From: Tenebrio molitor
Lineage: Eukaryota > Arthropoda > Insecta > Coleoptera > Tenebrionidae
Length of the DNA stretch: 64,000 nt
Reading direction: 5' to 3'
Assembly (NCBI RefSeq): GCF_963966145.1
Contig: NC_091051.1
Span: 22,134,001-22,198,000 of the forward strand
Numbering within the stretch: the stretch's first letter is position 1; each line of letters begins with the position of its first letter. Shown here piece after piece: positions 44,047 to 55,920 of the stretch. A program made the position numbers and the translations under genes. The notes beneath the pieces are model-generated. The model made no database searches, was not told where the DNA came from, and was given only the letters and a program-made list of their open reading frames with translations.

Positions 44047-45681
44047 TTAACGTGCCAGCGACCTGCTGAGCGCCCCCCTGGCGCGTCGAGCTCGTACACG
44101 TTCAGTCCAACTCTTCGGGCTACCCGGAATGGACCGCTTGGCGAGTTTGGCACTGAAGTGTTTCGTGGAGTCCATCGTTGGGTACTCCCGTTTCCACACT
44201 ACGTCTCCGGCTTCGTACTGAGCGTCGCGACGCTTTCTATCATACGCGTGTTTGGCGCGTTGTCTGGCTTGTTCCAGTTTCCTCGTGACGTCGTATCGAA
44301 TCTCCGCCAACCTGTATCGCCGTTGTTGATCGTCCTCTGGTTCGTTCTCGTTGGAACCGCTTTCGGAGAGGGTGTCGCGGTCGCGTAATTGCGCATAACG
44401 CCTACCGTCGTCGATTACCTCTCGACCGAAATTTACGAAATTTGGCGTCTTCCTTGTCGTTTCGTGTTTCGCGGATCTTATCGCACACGCCACCTTACTA
44501 AGTTGGGCGTCCCAGCGGCGTTGGTCGTCTTCAATGTAGGACATGATAAGTGTCTTCATGGTGCCGTTGACCCGTTTGGTGGGGTTGTTCTGCGGAGTAT
44601 AGAGTGAGTTAAAGTGAGGTTGAACGCCGTAATTCTCTAGGAATTCGTTAAATTCTCTGCTCCGGCCGAACTGGACACCGTTGTCGACTATCATTATTTC
44701 CGGGACGCCAAACATGAGGAACACTCGTTCCTCTATCTCTGCGATTACTTTGCGGGCGGTCACCTGACGCATGGGCACGAATAGCGGGAACTTACTGAAG
44801 TAATCCACGATGACAAGGACGTACTCGTGCCCGTTCGTACTTCGTGGCAATGGTCCAAAGAGGTCCGCGCTGACCAGCTGCCAGGGTCTCGTGATGCGCG
44901 GTCTGGTGCCCATGAGGCCTGTTGGTAGCCGTCTTTCCACCTTTACCGAGGCACATGTACGACATTTGGAGATATAGCGCGCGGCGTCGCTTCGCATCTT
45001 CGGCCACGTATACTGCTGGCGTAGTTTATGATAGGTTTTGTACACTCCAAGGTGTCCGCCTGTCCGCGCTTCGTCGTGATATCGTTGAAGCAGCTCGCGG
45101 CGCAAATGCGTCGGTACCACGATCTTCCAGCTTTCGGTTCGTTCGCTCAGGTGGTCTTGGGCAGCAATTTTCTTGAAAATTTTAGTCCCCTCCAAGCGAA
45201 AACTGGGGTATCGCAATGGGTTCGCGCGTATTTCCTGCGAGAGTAGGTCGAACCACGGGTCGCGTCCGATCACGTGTTGATCTAGTGGGTCGGGAGCTAT
45301 AGTGTGCACCTCCCGAATCGCACGACTGAGGCAATCCGGCACCACGTTATCCTTGCCTGGTCGGTGTTCGATTGTAAAATCAAAATTCTGGAGTCGTAGG
45401 GCCCAACGGCCCAGACGTCCTAGCGGGTCCTTGAGGGAATGCAACCACTTGAGTGCATAGCAGTCGGTCACCACAGTGAACCGTGTGAACTCGAGATAGC
45501 ACCGGAGCTTCTCGATCGCCGACACGACTCCTAGGCACTCTTTCTCGGTCGCCGAGAACTTCCTCTCTGCTTTAGTAAACGCTCGCGAAATGTAACATAT
45601 CGCTCTCTCGCTTCCGTTTATCCGTTGTGTGAGTACGGCGCCCATTCCAACATCGCTCGCGCACCAGACCGTTCTGTACAT
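44047..45681 (-). pseudogene. Gypsy pol, second part: RNase H and integrase
   Basis: A 544-codon frame, offset from the RT frame. RNase H motifs: ASDVGMGAVL (D10), TEKECLGVV (E47) and VVTDCYALKWL (D73). Integrase zinc-binding motif: H202, H206 or H210, C240, C243. Core: D273 in SADLFGP, D333 in IVDNGVQF, and lysine at 369 where the catalytic glutamate is expected (36 residues after D333). The overlap with the RT frame at 45572-45681 marks a frameshift. The missing glutamate alone would abolish integration. Confidence 0.88.
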
Positions 45682-47227
45682 CGCGGGAGGCCTTGTCGCA
45701 CTCCGGTGACCACTTGAACCGAACGCCTTTCCGCGTGAGGTTCACCAGAGGGTCGACGATAGTTGCGAAATTCGGCACGAACTTTCGGAACCACGTCAGC
45801 GTTCCGACCAATCGCCTTACTCCCCTCACGTCTTTCGGTCGCGGCATGTCTACAATGGCCTTAACCTTCTCCGCGTCGATATTCAGCCCGGCTCGGTTGA
45901 CGATATACCCCAAGTACTTTGGTTCCGGCTTGCAAAAGTTACATTTTTCCCGCTTTAAGACTAATCCAGCTCCTAGCAACCGTTCCAACACCTTTTCCAG
46001 CATCTCTAGATGTTGTTCGAAGGTGTCTGTGACGATAATGATATCTTCCAGGTATCCGAATACATAAGGTTGAAGTTCTACATTGATTAGTTTGTCTATC
46101 AGCGTTTGAAAAGTGCCTGGCGTGCCATGGAGGCCGAAGGGCATGCGGCAAAATTCGAAAATTCCTCTTCTGGGAAGGCTGAAAGCAGTGTACTTCCGTG
46201 AGATTTCCTCCACCGGAATCTGCCAATACGCGCTCCGAATGTCCAAAGTTGTTATGAAGCGCGCGTTACCCAGTTTTTCTAATATGTCCGTCATATTTGG
46301 GATTGGATACGCGGGTCGCTGAGATATCGCGTTAAGCTTCTGGTAGTTTACGACGAACCGTCGCGTGCCGTCTTTCTTGGGGATCATAAATGCCGGAGAG
46401 TTCCACTCACTCTCGCTTCGCCGAATAACACCGAGTCGGAGCATCTCTTTCCATTCCTTGTTCATCTCCCGTTGGACATAGGGACTAACCCGGTAGTTCC
46501 TAGATTGGACAGGTTTGGCACCGTCCTTCAATTCGATCCTGTGCTCGATCAAACTAGTGCGCCCGAGCTCGACTCCCTCGATTGCTTTGAAATAATGCGA
46601 TATAGCCCGTTGAAGTGCTTGTTGATGGTGTGCGCTCAAGTCGTCCCAAGACTGCACGCTGTTGATGGAGCACAGTTTCGGTCCGCTGCCGTCCGTATCG
46701 TTGGCCAAGGAGAACTTCAGGTCACGAATATTTGGAAGTAAACCGAATTTCCGCCAGAATTCGCGGCCTAACATCAGTTCGTATCGTACCGACGGAATGA
46801 CAAGGACGTCGATGATACAGCATATTCCCTTAACGTTGAAAGGGGTCGGTATGGTCCCGGCGCAGTTTACGGTGGTGTTATCCGCCAGTGCACAACTCGT
46901 GGTAGCGCTCTCTCTTAACTCCAGGCCGAGGGCCTTTAACTTTCGACACCCCTCGTGGTTCACGATCACATGTGAAGCTCCGCTATCCAGCATCCCGTAA
47001 AACTTCATCCCGATTACCTCTACAGGCATATAAATGGCGTCATCGCCCCTAAAACTACTTAACATTAAGTTTAGCGTGGCGCCGAACACGTCGTCGGTGT
47101 CGCCGTTGGGAGGTAGGGTCCGACGCTCCGTTACCTCCTCTCGCCGATTCCCGAAGGTTTCGCAGTGCATTCCTGTTTCCTTGGGCATTCTCTGGACATG
47201 TGTCCCGCCTTGCCACACCGATAGCAC
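45572..47227 (-). pseudogene. Gypsy pol, first part: protease and reverse transcriptase
   Basis: A 551-codon frame. The aspartic protease motif DSGAS is at residues 81-85. The RT has NYQKLNAIS (~294-302), TLDIRSAYWQI (D329), FCRMPFGLHGTPGTFQ (~359-374) and YLED at 392-395, where YxDD is expected; the first Asp of the pair is Glu. The frame departs from pol after about residue 510 and ends at an unrelated stop. It begins inside the gag overlap, as is usual in Gypsy elements that frameshift between gag and pol. Confidence 0.88.
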
Positions 47228-47817
47228 GTTACCGTGGTGCGCTTCCGTTCGGGTTCGTGGTTCGGGGTTTTCGCCTTTCCCCTCGCGAACTTTTCTACGT
47301 TTAGGCGCGTGTCGTCAAGGCGGTCGCAATAATTGATTAACTGCTGTATTGTATTGATGTCTTTATCCCAGAGTTTTTCCTGGTAATAGGGTCGAATGTT
47401 GCGTCGAAGAATTTCGAGTTTGCGTTCATTCGATAGCGCCGTCGGTAAGAAGTGTGCCCTGTGATTGAATTGCGCAATGAAAATGGTGGCCGATTCGTCG
47501 GATGACTGTTTAAACTGTTTCAGGCGTTCGAGGGCTGTTTCTTCGTAATCGCGTGGTAGGAACTCTTTTCTCAGTTTCTTGCAAAAATCGCTCCACGTCC
47601 GTACGTCGCCCTCAACGAGACGGTACCATTCGCGCGCTTCGCCCGTGAGAAGATGTTTCATACCGTGCATTACCTCGTGCTCGGTAATGTTCAAAATTTC
47701 CATTTGGTCCTCCACCTCCTGGATGAACCCGAACACGGCGGTTTCGTCGCGTGTCGATCCGTCGAAGTGGATCTTCCATTTAAATACCGGCTGACTGTCA
47801 CCTTCGTAGACGCGCAC
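47131..47817 (-). pseudogene. Gypsy gag, C-terminal part with zinc knuckle
   Basis: Residues up to ~150 form the retrotransposon gag domain (HGMKHLLTGEAREWYRLVEG, then FLPRDYEETALERLKQF). A CCHC knuckle, CYRCGKAGHMSREC, lies near the C-terminus. It overlaps the pol frame by ~97 bp and the upstream gag frame by ~127 bp, the latter through a frameshift. Confidence 0.88.
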
Positions 47818-48275
47818 GACTTCATACGAGGCTTTTGGCGCTCCTCGCGAGTTTTGACCGGCGCGGGGTTCCGCACGAATTTTGCTTTCGCCGCGAACTT
47901 CTTCGAGACGTCCTCGAGCTGTGCTTTCAGCTCTCCGGTTTCCTCGCTATACATCTGAGCAGTATGTGCCATCGCATCTACTCTTCTTTGATAATGCCAG
48001 AGCTTGACCTGTACCAAAGGGATCGACTGTCGCGTAATCACGGCTTTCACGAACTTCGCAATCTCCTCAACTCCGTTCGAGCAGTTCGCAAATTCCGCTT
48101 CCGGTGTGATTGCCGGTGACGACAGGGGTGTTACATCTATCTCGGCCAATGTCAAACCCTGCAGATTTTTAACTAGGTCGTCCGTCGAATTTTCCTCCGA
48201 CACCGTCGAATCTCGCAGTTCGAGTTCGTAAGTTAATTCATCCCGTGACAGTAAGCTATAGTCTAATTCGTCCAT
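47691..48275 (-). pseudogene. Gypsy gag, N-terminal part
   Basis: Starts MDELDYSLLSRDELTYELEL, an acidic helix, followed by a coiled-coil-like stretch (QRRVDAMAHTAQMYSEETGE). The frame is lost at about 47830, where the next gag frame takes over. Confidence 0.75.
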
Positions 48276-49252
48276 GTTCTCACGTTTGATAAGAACCCGA
48301 AAAGTTTTTTGTCAGTCCTTGACCTCGGTACGAAATTTACCGTCTTTCGATTTGGTCGTTCTTTTCGAATCTTCCTTTCTCGTCACGCACGCGGATAGAG
48401 AGAGAGAAAACCCGAGACGATATTGCAAAAACTTGTAAACACTCCTTATCTCCCGATAACTCCTTTTTTTGAATGACGAGGCCTCACCTATCTTCGTCTA
48501 AGGTCTCAAATTCCCGTAGCTCGTTTCCTCCCTCAGGAACTCCAAGTCCACGCCAAGTGAATCTACCGCGCGCTGTCTCCAGCCTCCGACACCTCTCCTG
48601 GTCCTCACAGATGCTAGCACAGGCGGGCGGGCTGACAATCCGCGATCCAGATCGTCCCAGTCGATCTTCGCTGAAATTTCACGTGCTATCAATTTACAGT
48701 AAATTCCTAGTTGTCCCTCTTTCAGAGCTACGCAGCGTCCTAAGTGGGCTTCAATAATGATTTCCCGGCTGATGCACCAGATGTTACAACCCTCTTATTA
48801 AGAAGCCCAGGGTTTGTACATAACGCTGTGTGACTCCGCAGGGGGGGGGGGGAATAGTTTTACACATGTGCTTGATTTAACTGGTATATTGTTCAACTGA
48901 CTCGTACATGGTTCACACTGGGGATCGCTGGGTTTCCGGTGCTGGGTCCCAGGTGAACAGCTCCGTGCTCGCCCGGAGCAGTCTCCGGCTAGGGTCGATG
49001 TCGGGGCTGGATGATGTGGTCCGGTGGTCTTGATTATTGCTGGGTGATGGGTCCAGGTGGACCTGGGGGAGGAAACGGCGTCTCTCGTCCCCGGTGGTGA
49101 TACTGCTGACGGTGAAGCCTGCTCGCCACAAAATGGCGTGGTTGTTACTTTCGGAGAGATAAGGAATTTCAACTTACTCTTTCGGTCTGGTGACCCCCCT
49201 TGATCCGCTCAACGGCGATATATACTACGAGTGTCCCAGGGTTGATCCGCAC
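48276..49252 (-). other. Gypsy 5' leader
   Basis: Non-coding leader between the 5' LTR and gag, nearly 1 kb. It contains a 13-G run (48841-48853). No clear tRNA primer-binding site was recognised directly after the LTR (minus strand GTGCGGATCAACCC). Small open frames here are not supported. Confidence 0.6.
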
Positions 49253-49455
49253 GACGGCGATGACGCAAACCTTTTTCCGGGATTTTGTCACGACTATCCT
49301 GGGACACTAATTCGCGGCGGGTCTACCGTTGATGTTACTTGTGCCGACAGTGTTCAAGTTACCAAATCTCTCTCTCCCCCACGCTGACCCGTCATTTGCC
49401 CTCACCAACCGTCGTACGATGGTCCTAATGTGGTCGTACATTAGACCTCGTAACA
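49253..49455 (-). repeat. Gypsy 5' LTR
   Basis: 203 bp, equal in length to the 3' LTR; followed by GTAC. Confidence 0.9.
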
Positions 49456-49459
49456 GTAC

Positions 49460-49689
49460 CTGTCCCAACTTGATAGGGAAACGATGCATACTCTGCACTT
49501 CATCCTGTGATGACTCACAGACCAGACAAAATCGCGAAGACGGCATCTTAACTAAAATAAGAACAGACTTTATTAAACACATTTGTCTACGTTGTTTCTA
49601 GTTTTAGGAAATAAACGAATATTATTTTATGACGTGCATATTTTCAACCGTTACACAATAATAACTTTTAGATAAGTCTACTTACGGAT
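49460..49689. other. Gene-free flank of the Gypsy element
   Basis: No feature recognised. Confidence 0.4.
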
Positions 49690-50015
49690 AATGAAAGCAC
49701 TTGATCACTTAACGCACATGAGAAACAAAATCAAAATGTTGTTAACGTAGACGAGCAGTAATTTGTAGAAAATTTAGCACAGGTGTTAACAGATGTCAAA
49801 ACTGTTGTTGTGAATTGTCATTTATTTGTCACTGTCAAATGTAGTTGACGTAAGACGTAAACAGCTACGGTGCTGCCACCTACGCGTGGACTGCAACTGT
49901 GGGAGGGAGATCGAAATAGGTAAATTCCATGCTAGTGACACAGAGAGCAAGCATACAATATTTTGTTGACTTGCGGACAAAATCCTCTATCCGTTTGCCG
50001 ATCTCTACGTTATCT
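49690..50015 (+). repeat. Dispersed repeat, copy 2
   Basis: Direct copy of 27470-27825. The 3' part (49870-50010) is the better conserved. Confidence 0.8.
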
Positions 50016-50190
50016 CTGTTACGACGTACACCACCCAACTCATACGCCAACAATGCGTTCAGCTGAACTTTTTCTAAGAAAACGCTTGCACCAGTATCAA
50101 CTGATTGGATTTACGCGGTTGTGCGCGGCGCACGACTTACCGTGTGTTGTGCGCTGCGTACTTTTCTAAGAAACCGTAGCTTAACAGGTA

Positions 50191-50800
50191 CAGCAGAACA
50201 GATTCCTGATGGCGAGCGGTGGGGATGCGCAGTTGACAACAGTCAGTTGCTCTATCCTGACTGGTCGTGGCTGATCAGTGGTGTAGGTGTAGCATTCCTG
50301 TAGATATAAATTTCAATCAGTCATTGTAAATAGTAAAAAATGCCATCAAATAACATCAAACCTGTTATTAAAGTGCGTCTATCGATATTTTAAAACGACC
50401 TTTTGCTTCCTTCAGTGGTTTATTGCCGGCTAACAAATATTGTCGTAAAAGTGGTGAGTAACCGATCCTCAATAATCCGCAGGTACCATCGAGAGTTTTT
50501 ATTACAGGGTAGGTAAATAATCCCCTAGTAATGAGACCATCATAAACGACCCAAAATGTTAACTAGTGTTAAAAAGTCGTTTCAAAATATCGATAGACGC
50601 ACTTTAGCAGTCAAGCACGTCAAATTCGGCTGTCTTTATTTTGTATTTTTCCCAGCTTTGATATTTTTAGTTTGAATAAAGGTTTAACTACACCACTGTC
50701 TGCGGGGTCAATTCATTTTAAGCAATCGTCTGTAAGTTGGGCGGAGCAAGCTCTGCGCAAAGTAACCCCCACCGCTCGCCATCAGGAATCTGTTCTGCTG
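50191..50800. mobile_element. Foldback element, 610 bp, TA-flanked
   Basis: Outer arms begin CAGCAGAACAGATTCCTGAT and continue GGCGAGCGGTGGGG. Further inverted blocks lie inside (CAGTGGTGTAG at ~50276 and ~50690; TGCGTCTATCGATATTTTAAA at ~50373 with its inverse at ~50580). Flanked by TA. Non-coding. Confidence 0.8.
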
Positions 50801-50803
50801 TAT

Positions 50804-52161
50804 TATTTCGTTTTGTTATTCCGATAAGCTCGGGAGAACTAAATATAGAGCACGTGGGGAAATTCTCGGGGTAAAGTCGTTTCGAGGTCACCGTCGCAAT
50901 AAATTTATGCGGTAGATGGAATCGGTCGGACGAGTCTATTTTAATTTTGGGTGTTAGGAAAGGAGAAACTTTTAACCAATCGTGGTTGCGTCCGTCATGG
51001 AAAACAGGGAAACGGGCGTCTATTTCGGGAACGGCCATCTATTTGCCACAAGGAAAAACGGGGCACATGTTTGGCCGACGTTAGGGGTGTCGACTCGGGG
51101 GCAGGTCATCCACGTTGCAATGAAAAACGAGAACACATCAAAAGGGCCGACGTGAGATTGCCCACGTGGGACCCACGAGGCTTTTTCATGACGTGTGACC
51201 TTGGCCATGTAGTTTCTCGACCGCCCTTGGTGGAAGGCCTCTGTTTCATCTGGTGTGGGACCCACAAGGGCGATTCGGAGGACACAAGTCGAGGGCACTG
51301 CACCCATAACGAGTTAGGTGTCGCAGGGACTTGGACGACCCGACGTTACTAGGGTAGAAATTAGGAGACTGAGGGGCGTGAACTAGGTTAACTCCGCGAT
51401 CGGAGACCGCGTGTTATCTTGAAGAGCTGAGTCAGAGGAGCGTAATATTCATTTAGGGAATTAGATTGTCTGTCATTGTAGTCTTGAGCCGTGTTGCGCA
51501 ATCTGAGGTAACATGTTGTGTAACTTTAGAGATTGAAAGGATTATGGTGCGCCATCCTTTGTGGATGATTTTTGGGGGTTTTACTCATCCCATTTACAGT
51601 GTCTATTCGTAATAACATAACTATCATTTGTTTCACGGTGCCGCTTGGATCTTGTATTACGGGTTTAGGTTCTGAGCAACCGTTGTTATTTTATTTGTTG
51701 TAGTTTCGTTCCGACAAAAAAAAAAACAAAAAGAAAGGGAACTTTACTTTCAACCCTCCTCAAGAGGTTGGTAGACAAATGTATTGTGTTGTTATGGATT
51801 TTTATTGTTATGTCATGTAAAGTCGCACCGCCAAGTTGTTTAATTTATCATGTGATCGGGTTTTGTATCAATCAGCACTGTAGATGAAAACGAGAATGTA
51901 TTTATTCATGCATGCATAAAATAAATACAGGCGTCCTCCCACCGATTTATGCATTTTTATTTCGAAGTTTGTCCACCCTGCAGGTACGCCATTTGCATCT
52001 CGAGCTAGTCTGCCGCCATTTTGGACAAAACACACAACGTAGGGGTTTTACCGCTTCGATTACGATCACGACATGGCCAATTTGTTCAATTTCGCGGGTT
52101 TAGTTTGAATATTCAAATGTTCGAATTTTGGCGGAAGACTGGCGATATCTGGGTTATTACA
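50804..52161. mobile_element. LTR-like region related to the insertion in P copy A
   Basis: The last ~130 bp share blocks in order with the tail of 21347-23432 (ACACAACGTAGGG, TACGATCACG, TTTCGCGGG, then TTATTACA vs TCATCACA). GC-rich first half (50870-51350), AT-rich second half. The left boundary and target duplication are not found. Overlapping small ORFs at 50951-51352 on both strands are judged spurious. Confidence 0.35.
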
Positions 52162-52315
52162 GAATTTTACACGTATTGCTTTGGAAACGCACATCACTCA
52201 TATCAGCACGGGCTAGCCAGTAAAATTTTACATGCTAGCCAGTTAAGAGACATTTTCAAGGTGAATACAGTGACTTGATAAACTGATGTTTACAAGTAAG
52301 GAACAAATAATAATT

Positions 52316-52600
52316 AAATAATCGTATACCTTCTGGCTAAGGCCAAGTGCTAGATGTTTTCAGGTTGCGCAAGCGCCTCTAACATGACCTAACGACCACT
52401 ACTAAGTAGTAGCCGGGACCGACAGCTTTACATCTCCTCCGAAAGATGGTAGTGATTTGAAAAAAATAAAATAAAATGTTATATTCCTTATAGGAAAAAA
52501 GTTTACATGAGGGATTAGAACCCTCAAAACTACGGTTTCGCCAGACAGAGCTTAACATTAATCGAAAAACCCCTGACGGTGCAAACTGCTTTTCGCGCGA
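52316..52600 (-). mobile_element. tRNA-related SINE, second family
   Basis: The minus strand has a B-box-like GGTTCTAATCC (~52510). Next comes the body GTCGGTCCCGGCTACTACTT then AGTAGTGGTCGTTA (~52400), and a tail ending near GGCCTTAGCCAGAAGG. I recall the central block as common in arthropod SINEs. The A box is unclear, so the 5' end is approximate. Confidence 0.55.
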
Positions 52601-52728
52601 ACCATGCCGTGAACTATCTTACTAACAATTTCTGGGACAGCTAGCTCCTACATTTTGTTCTCATCGGCACTGTCGTTTTATTTCACGTCTCCTCGATTTG
52701 GTGCAAAAGTATAATCTAGTGTCGTCAA

Positions 52729-53760
52729 TATGTGCAGTTTCCGGTTGCAACAACAATTAAAGAAAAAGTCAAAATATACACTTTTACAAGTTTCCCAAAG
52801 ACACTGTGATATGTGAAAAGTGAGTAAAATTTTGAGACCATAGCCGCGGTATAAACACAAAAAATGGTATATCTTTCATTGTGATAGTAATTTGTTATAC
52901 ATTTTGTAAATGAGATATTTTTTTACAGCTCATATTTGCTCTATACATTTTTCTGAGCAATCAAATACAAAATCTATGCGACAGACATTTCTGGGATATA
53001 GTCCACGGAAAAGAAAATGCATAGCGGAAACGGCGGTACCTACAAAGTATAGTCCTGAAAGTGGCAACCGATCTACTTTGCAATTAGCACTACATAAAAG
53101 GGGAGCTACAGATAATGACCTAGTAGAGACGCGCCCGAAAAAGTTGGGGAGAAACTTATTCAACGTAAGTGGAAACGACAGTAAAGCAGAAATTTTAATT
53201 ATTCATTTTATATTAATAAAAAAACTTAATTCAATTCACCTAATAAGTTAACATAACATTTATTGATTCTGAGGCGGTACGAAGTTCGCCGGGTCAGCTA
53301 GTAAAGTTATAAAATTTTGTGGAGACAACAAAATAATTCATAACCCTCATTATAAAGAACTATCAGAATTTATAGATTTAACAGATAAGTGGTTTGACCT
53401 TTTCAACAGTTCACAGAAAATTGGAACCAAAGGAAAATGCGCTTATGGACTTGATCTGGAAATACAAAATTCTATTTTAGATCAAATGACTTACGTAATA
53501 AGTAATTTAAGAGCAACAAAAAACAAGTCATTACTGCCTTGCCAAAAGGGAGTAATTTTAAGCAACAAATTTTTCAAGGTTCTTTTTCAATACTTATAGA
53601 AAAACATACGGTATTAAGTACATTTTGACAAGAAGTTTTGGAATTTTTTTTCACATGTAAGGGCAATGGGTGGAGCTAATGAAAATCCGACTCCCATTGA
53701 CTTCAAGCACCCTTTGCAGTGGTATATTCTAGGTATTTGGCGCACACTAGGGATATAACT
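52729..53760 (+). pseudogene. THAP/P-type transposase relic, fourth P locus
   Basis: From the ATG at 52729 the frame reads MCAVSGCNNN, a stop, then KSQNIHFYKFPKD: a THAP start with its C..C pair. After a GTGAGT...TTTTTACAG interval (~52816-52928), ICSIHF gives the C..H pair and ETAVPTKY the AVP motif. Past a Helitron end, 53306-53760 continues with FIDLTDKWFDLFNSS, CAYGLDLEIQNSILDQM, LLPCQKGVILSN and GGANENPTPIDF, the post-catalytic region of P transposases. The RNase H core is missing between them. Stops and shifts make it non-functional. Confidence 0.7.
53273..53301 (+). mobile_element. Helitron 3' terminus
   Basis: A GGCG...CGCC hairpin (53273-53290) is followed by GGGTCAGCTAG and a host T. 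A short hairpin shortly before CTAG is the Helitron 3' signature. The 5' TC end was not located, so how much of the upstream DNA belongs to the Helitron is unknown. Confidence 0.6.
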
Positions 53761-54528
53761 AATGAATATGTATAAAAAGCCGAAATATGCATGAAAAATA
53801 AAAATATGTGTGCATAATTTCATTAAATATACAAAATATGCAAAAAATAATTGACACCAAATGATCACTTTTAGTGCCATTCGTCTGAAAAATGAAGGAA
53901 ACTGCTCAACTATTGAAAATAAGGGATATGCATTTTGCATAAAATCCGCTCTCTAATAATAACACTAACGGAAGACTTATGAATCTAGGTCAGGAGGGGT
54001 AGTTCGCTCAATCGCTTGTTCCAGTAACGCTCCTCCTCTTCTAAGGGAACATAATGAACGCCATCAAACACTTTTTTGGTCCATTGTTAAACCGTGTGAA
54101 GGGGATAAGTTTTTGCAGCTAACGTTACCGCAAGGTTATTTTAGACCTTGGACGCTGTTCATAATCGTCAAAGTAGCACAATCATGGAACTTGTAAACAA
54201 AAAAATTGAGTGACGGAGCGTTAGCTTAAAGATAGGACTGTAAAGGAAATCATAAACACACGTCATTTCGCTTTGGACGAGCTATTATCTGTAAATTTTC
54301 AGAAAGTCGCCTACGCCCACGTACTTTATACCCATGTTCAGGAATGTAGGTATAGTGAGTGCATGGAGTAGGTAGTGTTAGAGTTAAAATTTATTTAAAT
54401 AGCTTTGTAATAACAGTACCAATATTTGAAATAAAAATAATAAAATTATTATTTTTATTTCAAATGCTTTTAGTGTCAATTGTAAAAAAGTGAATCACTA
54501 ATAATTGTCTCGTCCCTCAGGTAGGTAT
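53761..54528. other. Gene-free stretch
   Basis: No gene or bounded repeat recognised. Confidence 0.4.
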
Positions 54529-54694
54529 TAAGGGACCTTGGGCCGTATGATTTCCCATTCGTTAAGCCTTTCATTAGCTAAATAATTGATTAGACAAAGT
54601 GAGAGTATATGCCAAGCACTATGTTAGACAGAGACAAAACAATTTAACAACGTTCTTTAACTTTAATGAAAGGGAAATCATACGGCCCCTTAAA
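54529..54694. repeat. Small MITE
   Basis: Inverted ends TTAAGGG...GGGCCGTATGATTTCCC. Short and slightly degraded. Confidence 0.6.
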
Positions 54695-55599
54695 AATAAA
54701 AAGCAAAAAGAACTACTCATGTGTATTGCTGTCTAGATTAAGGCTGGGAATCGTATTCGAATTATTCGAATATTCTAATAGCTGACCATGTAAAATTCGA
54801 ATGTGTAAATTCGAATATTCGAATATTCCAATAATTCGAATAGCTTTTCGAATATTCGAATAATATACTCAGCGACATAATTAACCGTCCACCCGCTTTA
54901 CATGACTGTCAAATATGTGTGCTTTATGAATAAAATTGTATGGACAAGGAAAAATCATTAAAGGCGGCTTAATAATAATCAATCTATTGTAATACATAAA
55001 TGAGATAAATCAAATAAAAACTCAGCTAAACTTTGATTTATTTTATTTGAAAATATGTAGTTAATAAAATTTTGATGGGCGGTTAATTTTTTCGCTGAAT
55101 ATAATTCGAATATTCGAATTATTCGAATATTCGAATTATTCGAATAGTAATTCGGATATTGGAATATTTTGAATTATTGGAGTGTATGTATTTCGTTTCG
55201 CGTGGGTTATTCGGCAATTTACTTATTTGAAATTAGCATAGTAATTAGTAACATGCAATATTATGGGTAGGTGGCGGATAAAATAAAAATCAAGTGTTAC
55301 CACCACCAATACCACCTGTTATTTATTTCAATGCGTTTTTTGAATAAAAATTCAAATAAAACAATTGCTTGATAAAAAAAAGAATTATTCAAAAAATAGA
55401 AATTAACCCAAAACGGCCGGAAGTAGACATACACAATGTTAATAAAAGCGACCTTAAAAATAAATTTTACATTTATATTTAGTGTCAATTTTGAAAAATT
55501 GCGGTAGGCGTATTAATCACAAAAAAAATGACGCTAATGGCGCAAAAGACCGGTCAAATCTGTAGGGATTCAATAAAACAGTGAACAGTGTGAAAGAAC

Positions 55600-55920
55600 A
55601 AGAAGGTACTGTAGACGAGGAAATGCATCCAGGGAGAAAATCTGCATTGGATATTCCATTCCCGGAGGAACAGATTGCGACCAACGAGGTGGATCTTTAT
55701 GCACTCGAAGTTATAAATAAAGACATGTGCCCATTAAGTTGGTGGCGATGAAATGAAGCAAAGTACCCATCTTGTCAAAAATTGTCAAAAGATATTTATT
55801 ATACCCGCAACTTCTACTCCATCGGAACGAGTATTTTCAAAGGCCGGTAATATTGTTAGTTAAACGTTGTTGCTTAAAAGCAGTAAATGTCAAAAAACTA
55901 TGTTTTTTGGCTCAAAATTT
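55600..55920 (+). pseudogene. hAT transposase C-terminal dimerisation domain, relic
   Basis: Pieces read NEVDLYALEVINKDMCPLSW (55685-55745), NEAKYPSCQKLSKDI (about 55752-55796), then ARNFYS/TSTPSERVFSKAGN-like segments in a neighbouring frame (55805-55850) and KTMFFGSKF. This is the hAT C-terminal domain of the ZBED-like group. Several frame breaks; upstream exons are absent. Confidence 0.75.

Larger units (their letters stand above)
43478..49455 (-). mobile_element. Gypsy LTR retrotransposon (5978 bp), decayed
   Basis: Two 203-bp LTRs in the same orientation bracket gag and a pol in PR-RT-RNase H-IN order, which defines Ty3/Gypsy. Target duplication GTAC lies at 43474-43477 and 49456-49459. 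The element is far GC-richer than the window. There is no env-like frame. I count about five differences between the LTRs, so insertion was not very recent. Frameshifts in gag and pol and altered catalytic residues show it is inactive. Confidence 0.93.

Noticed and set aside
43644..47336. Plus-strand open frames across the Gypsy region
   Set aside because: They are GC-driven antisense shadows of gag and pol with no domains of their own.
50951..51352. Overlapping ORFs on both strands in the GC-rich block
   Set aside because: Compositional; no domain, and the region resembles an LTR-like repeat.
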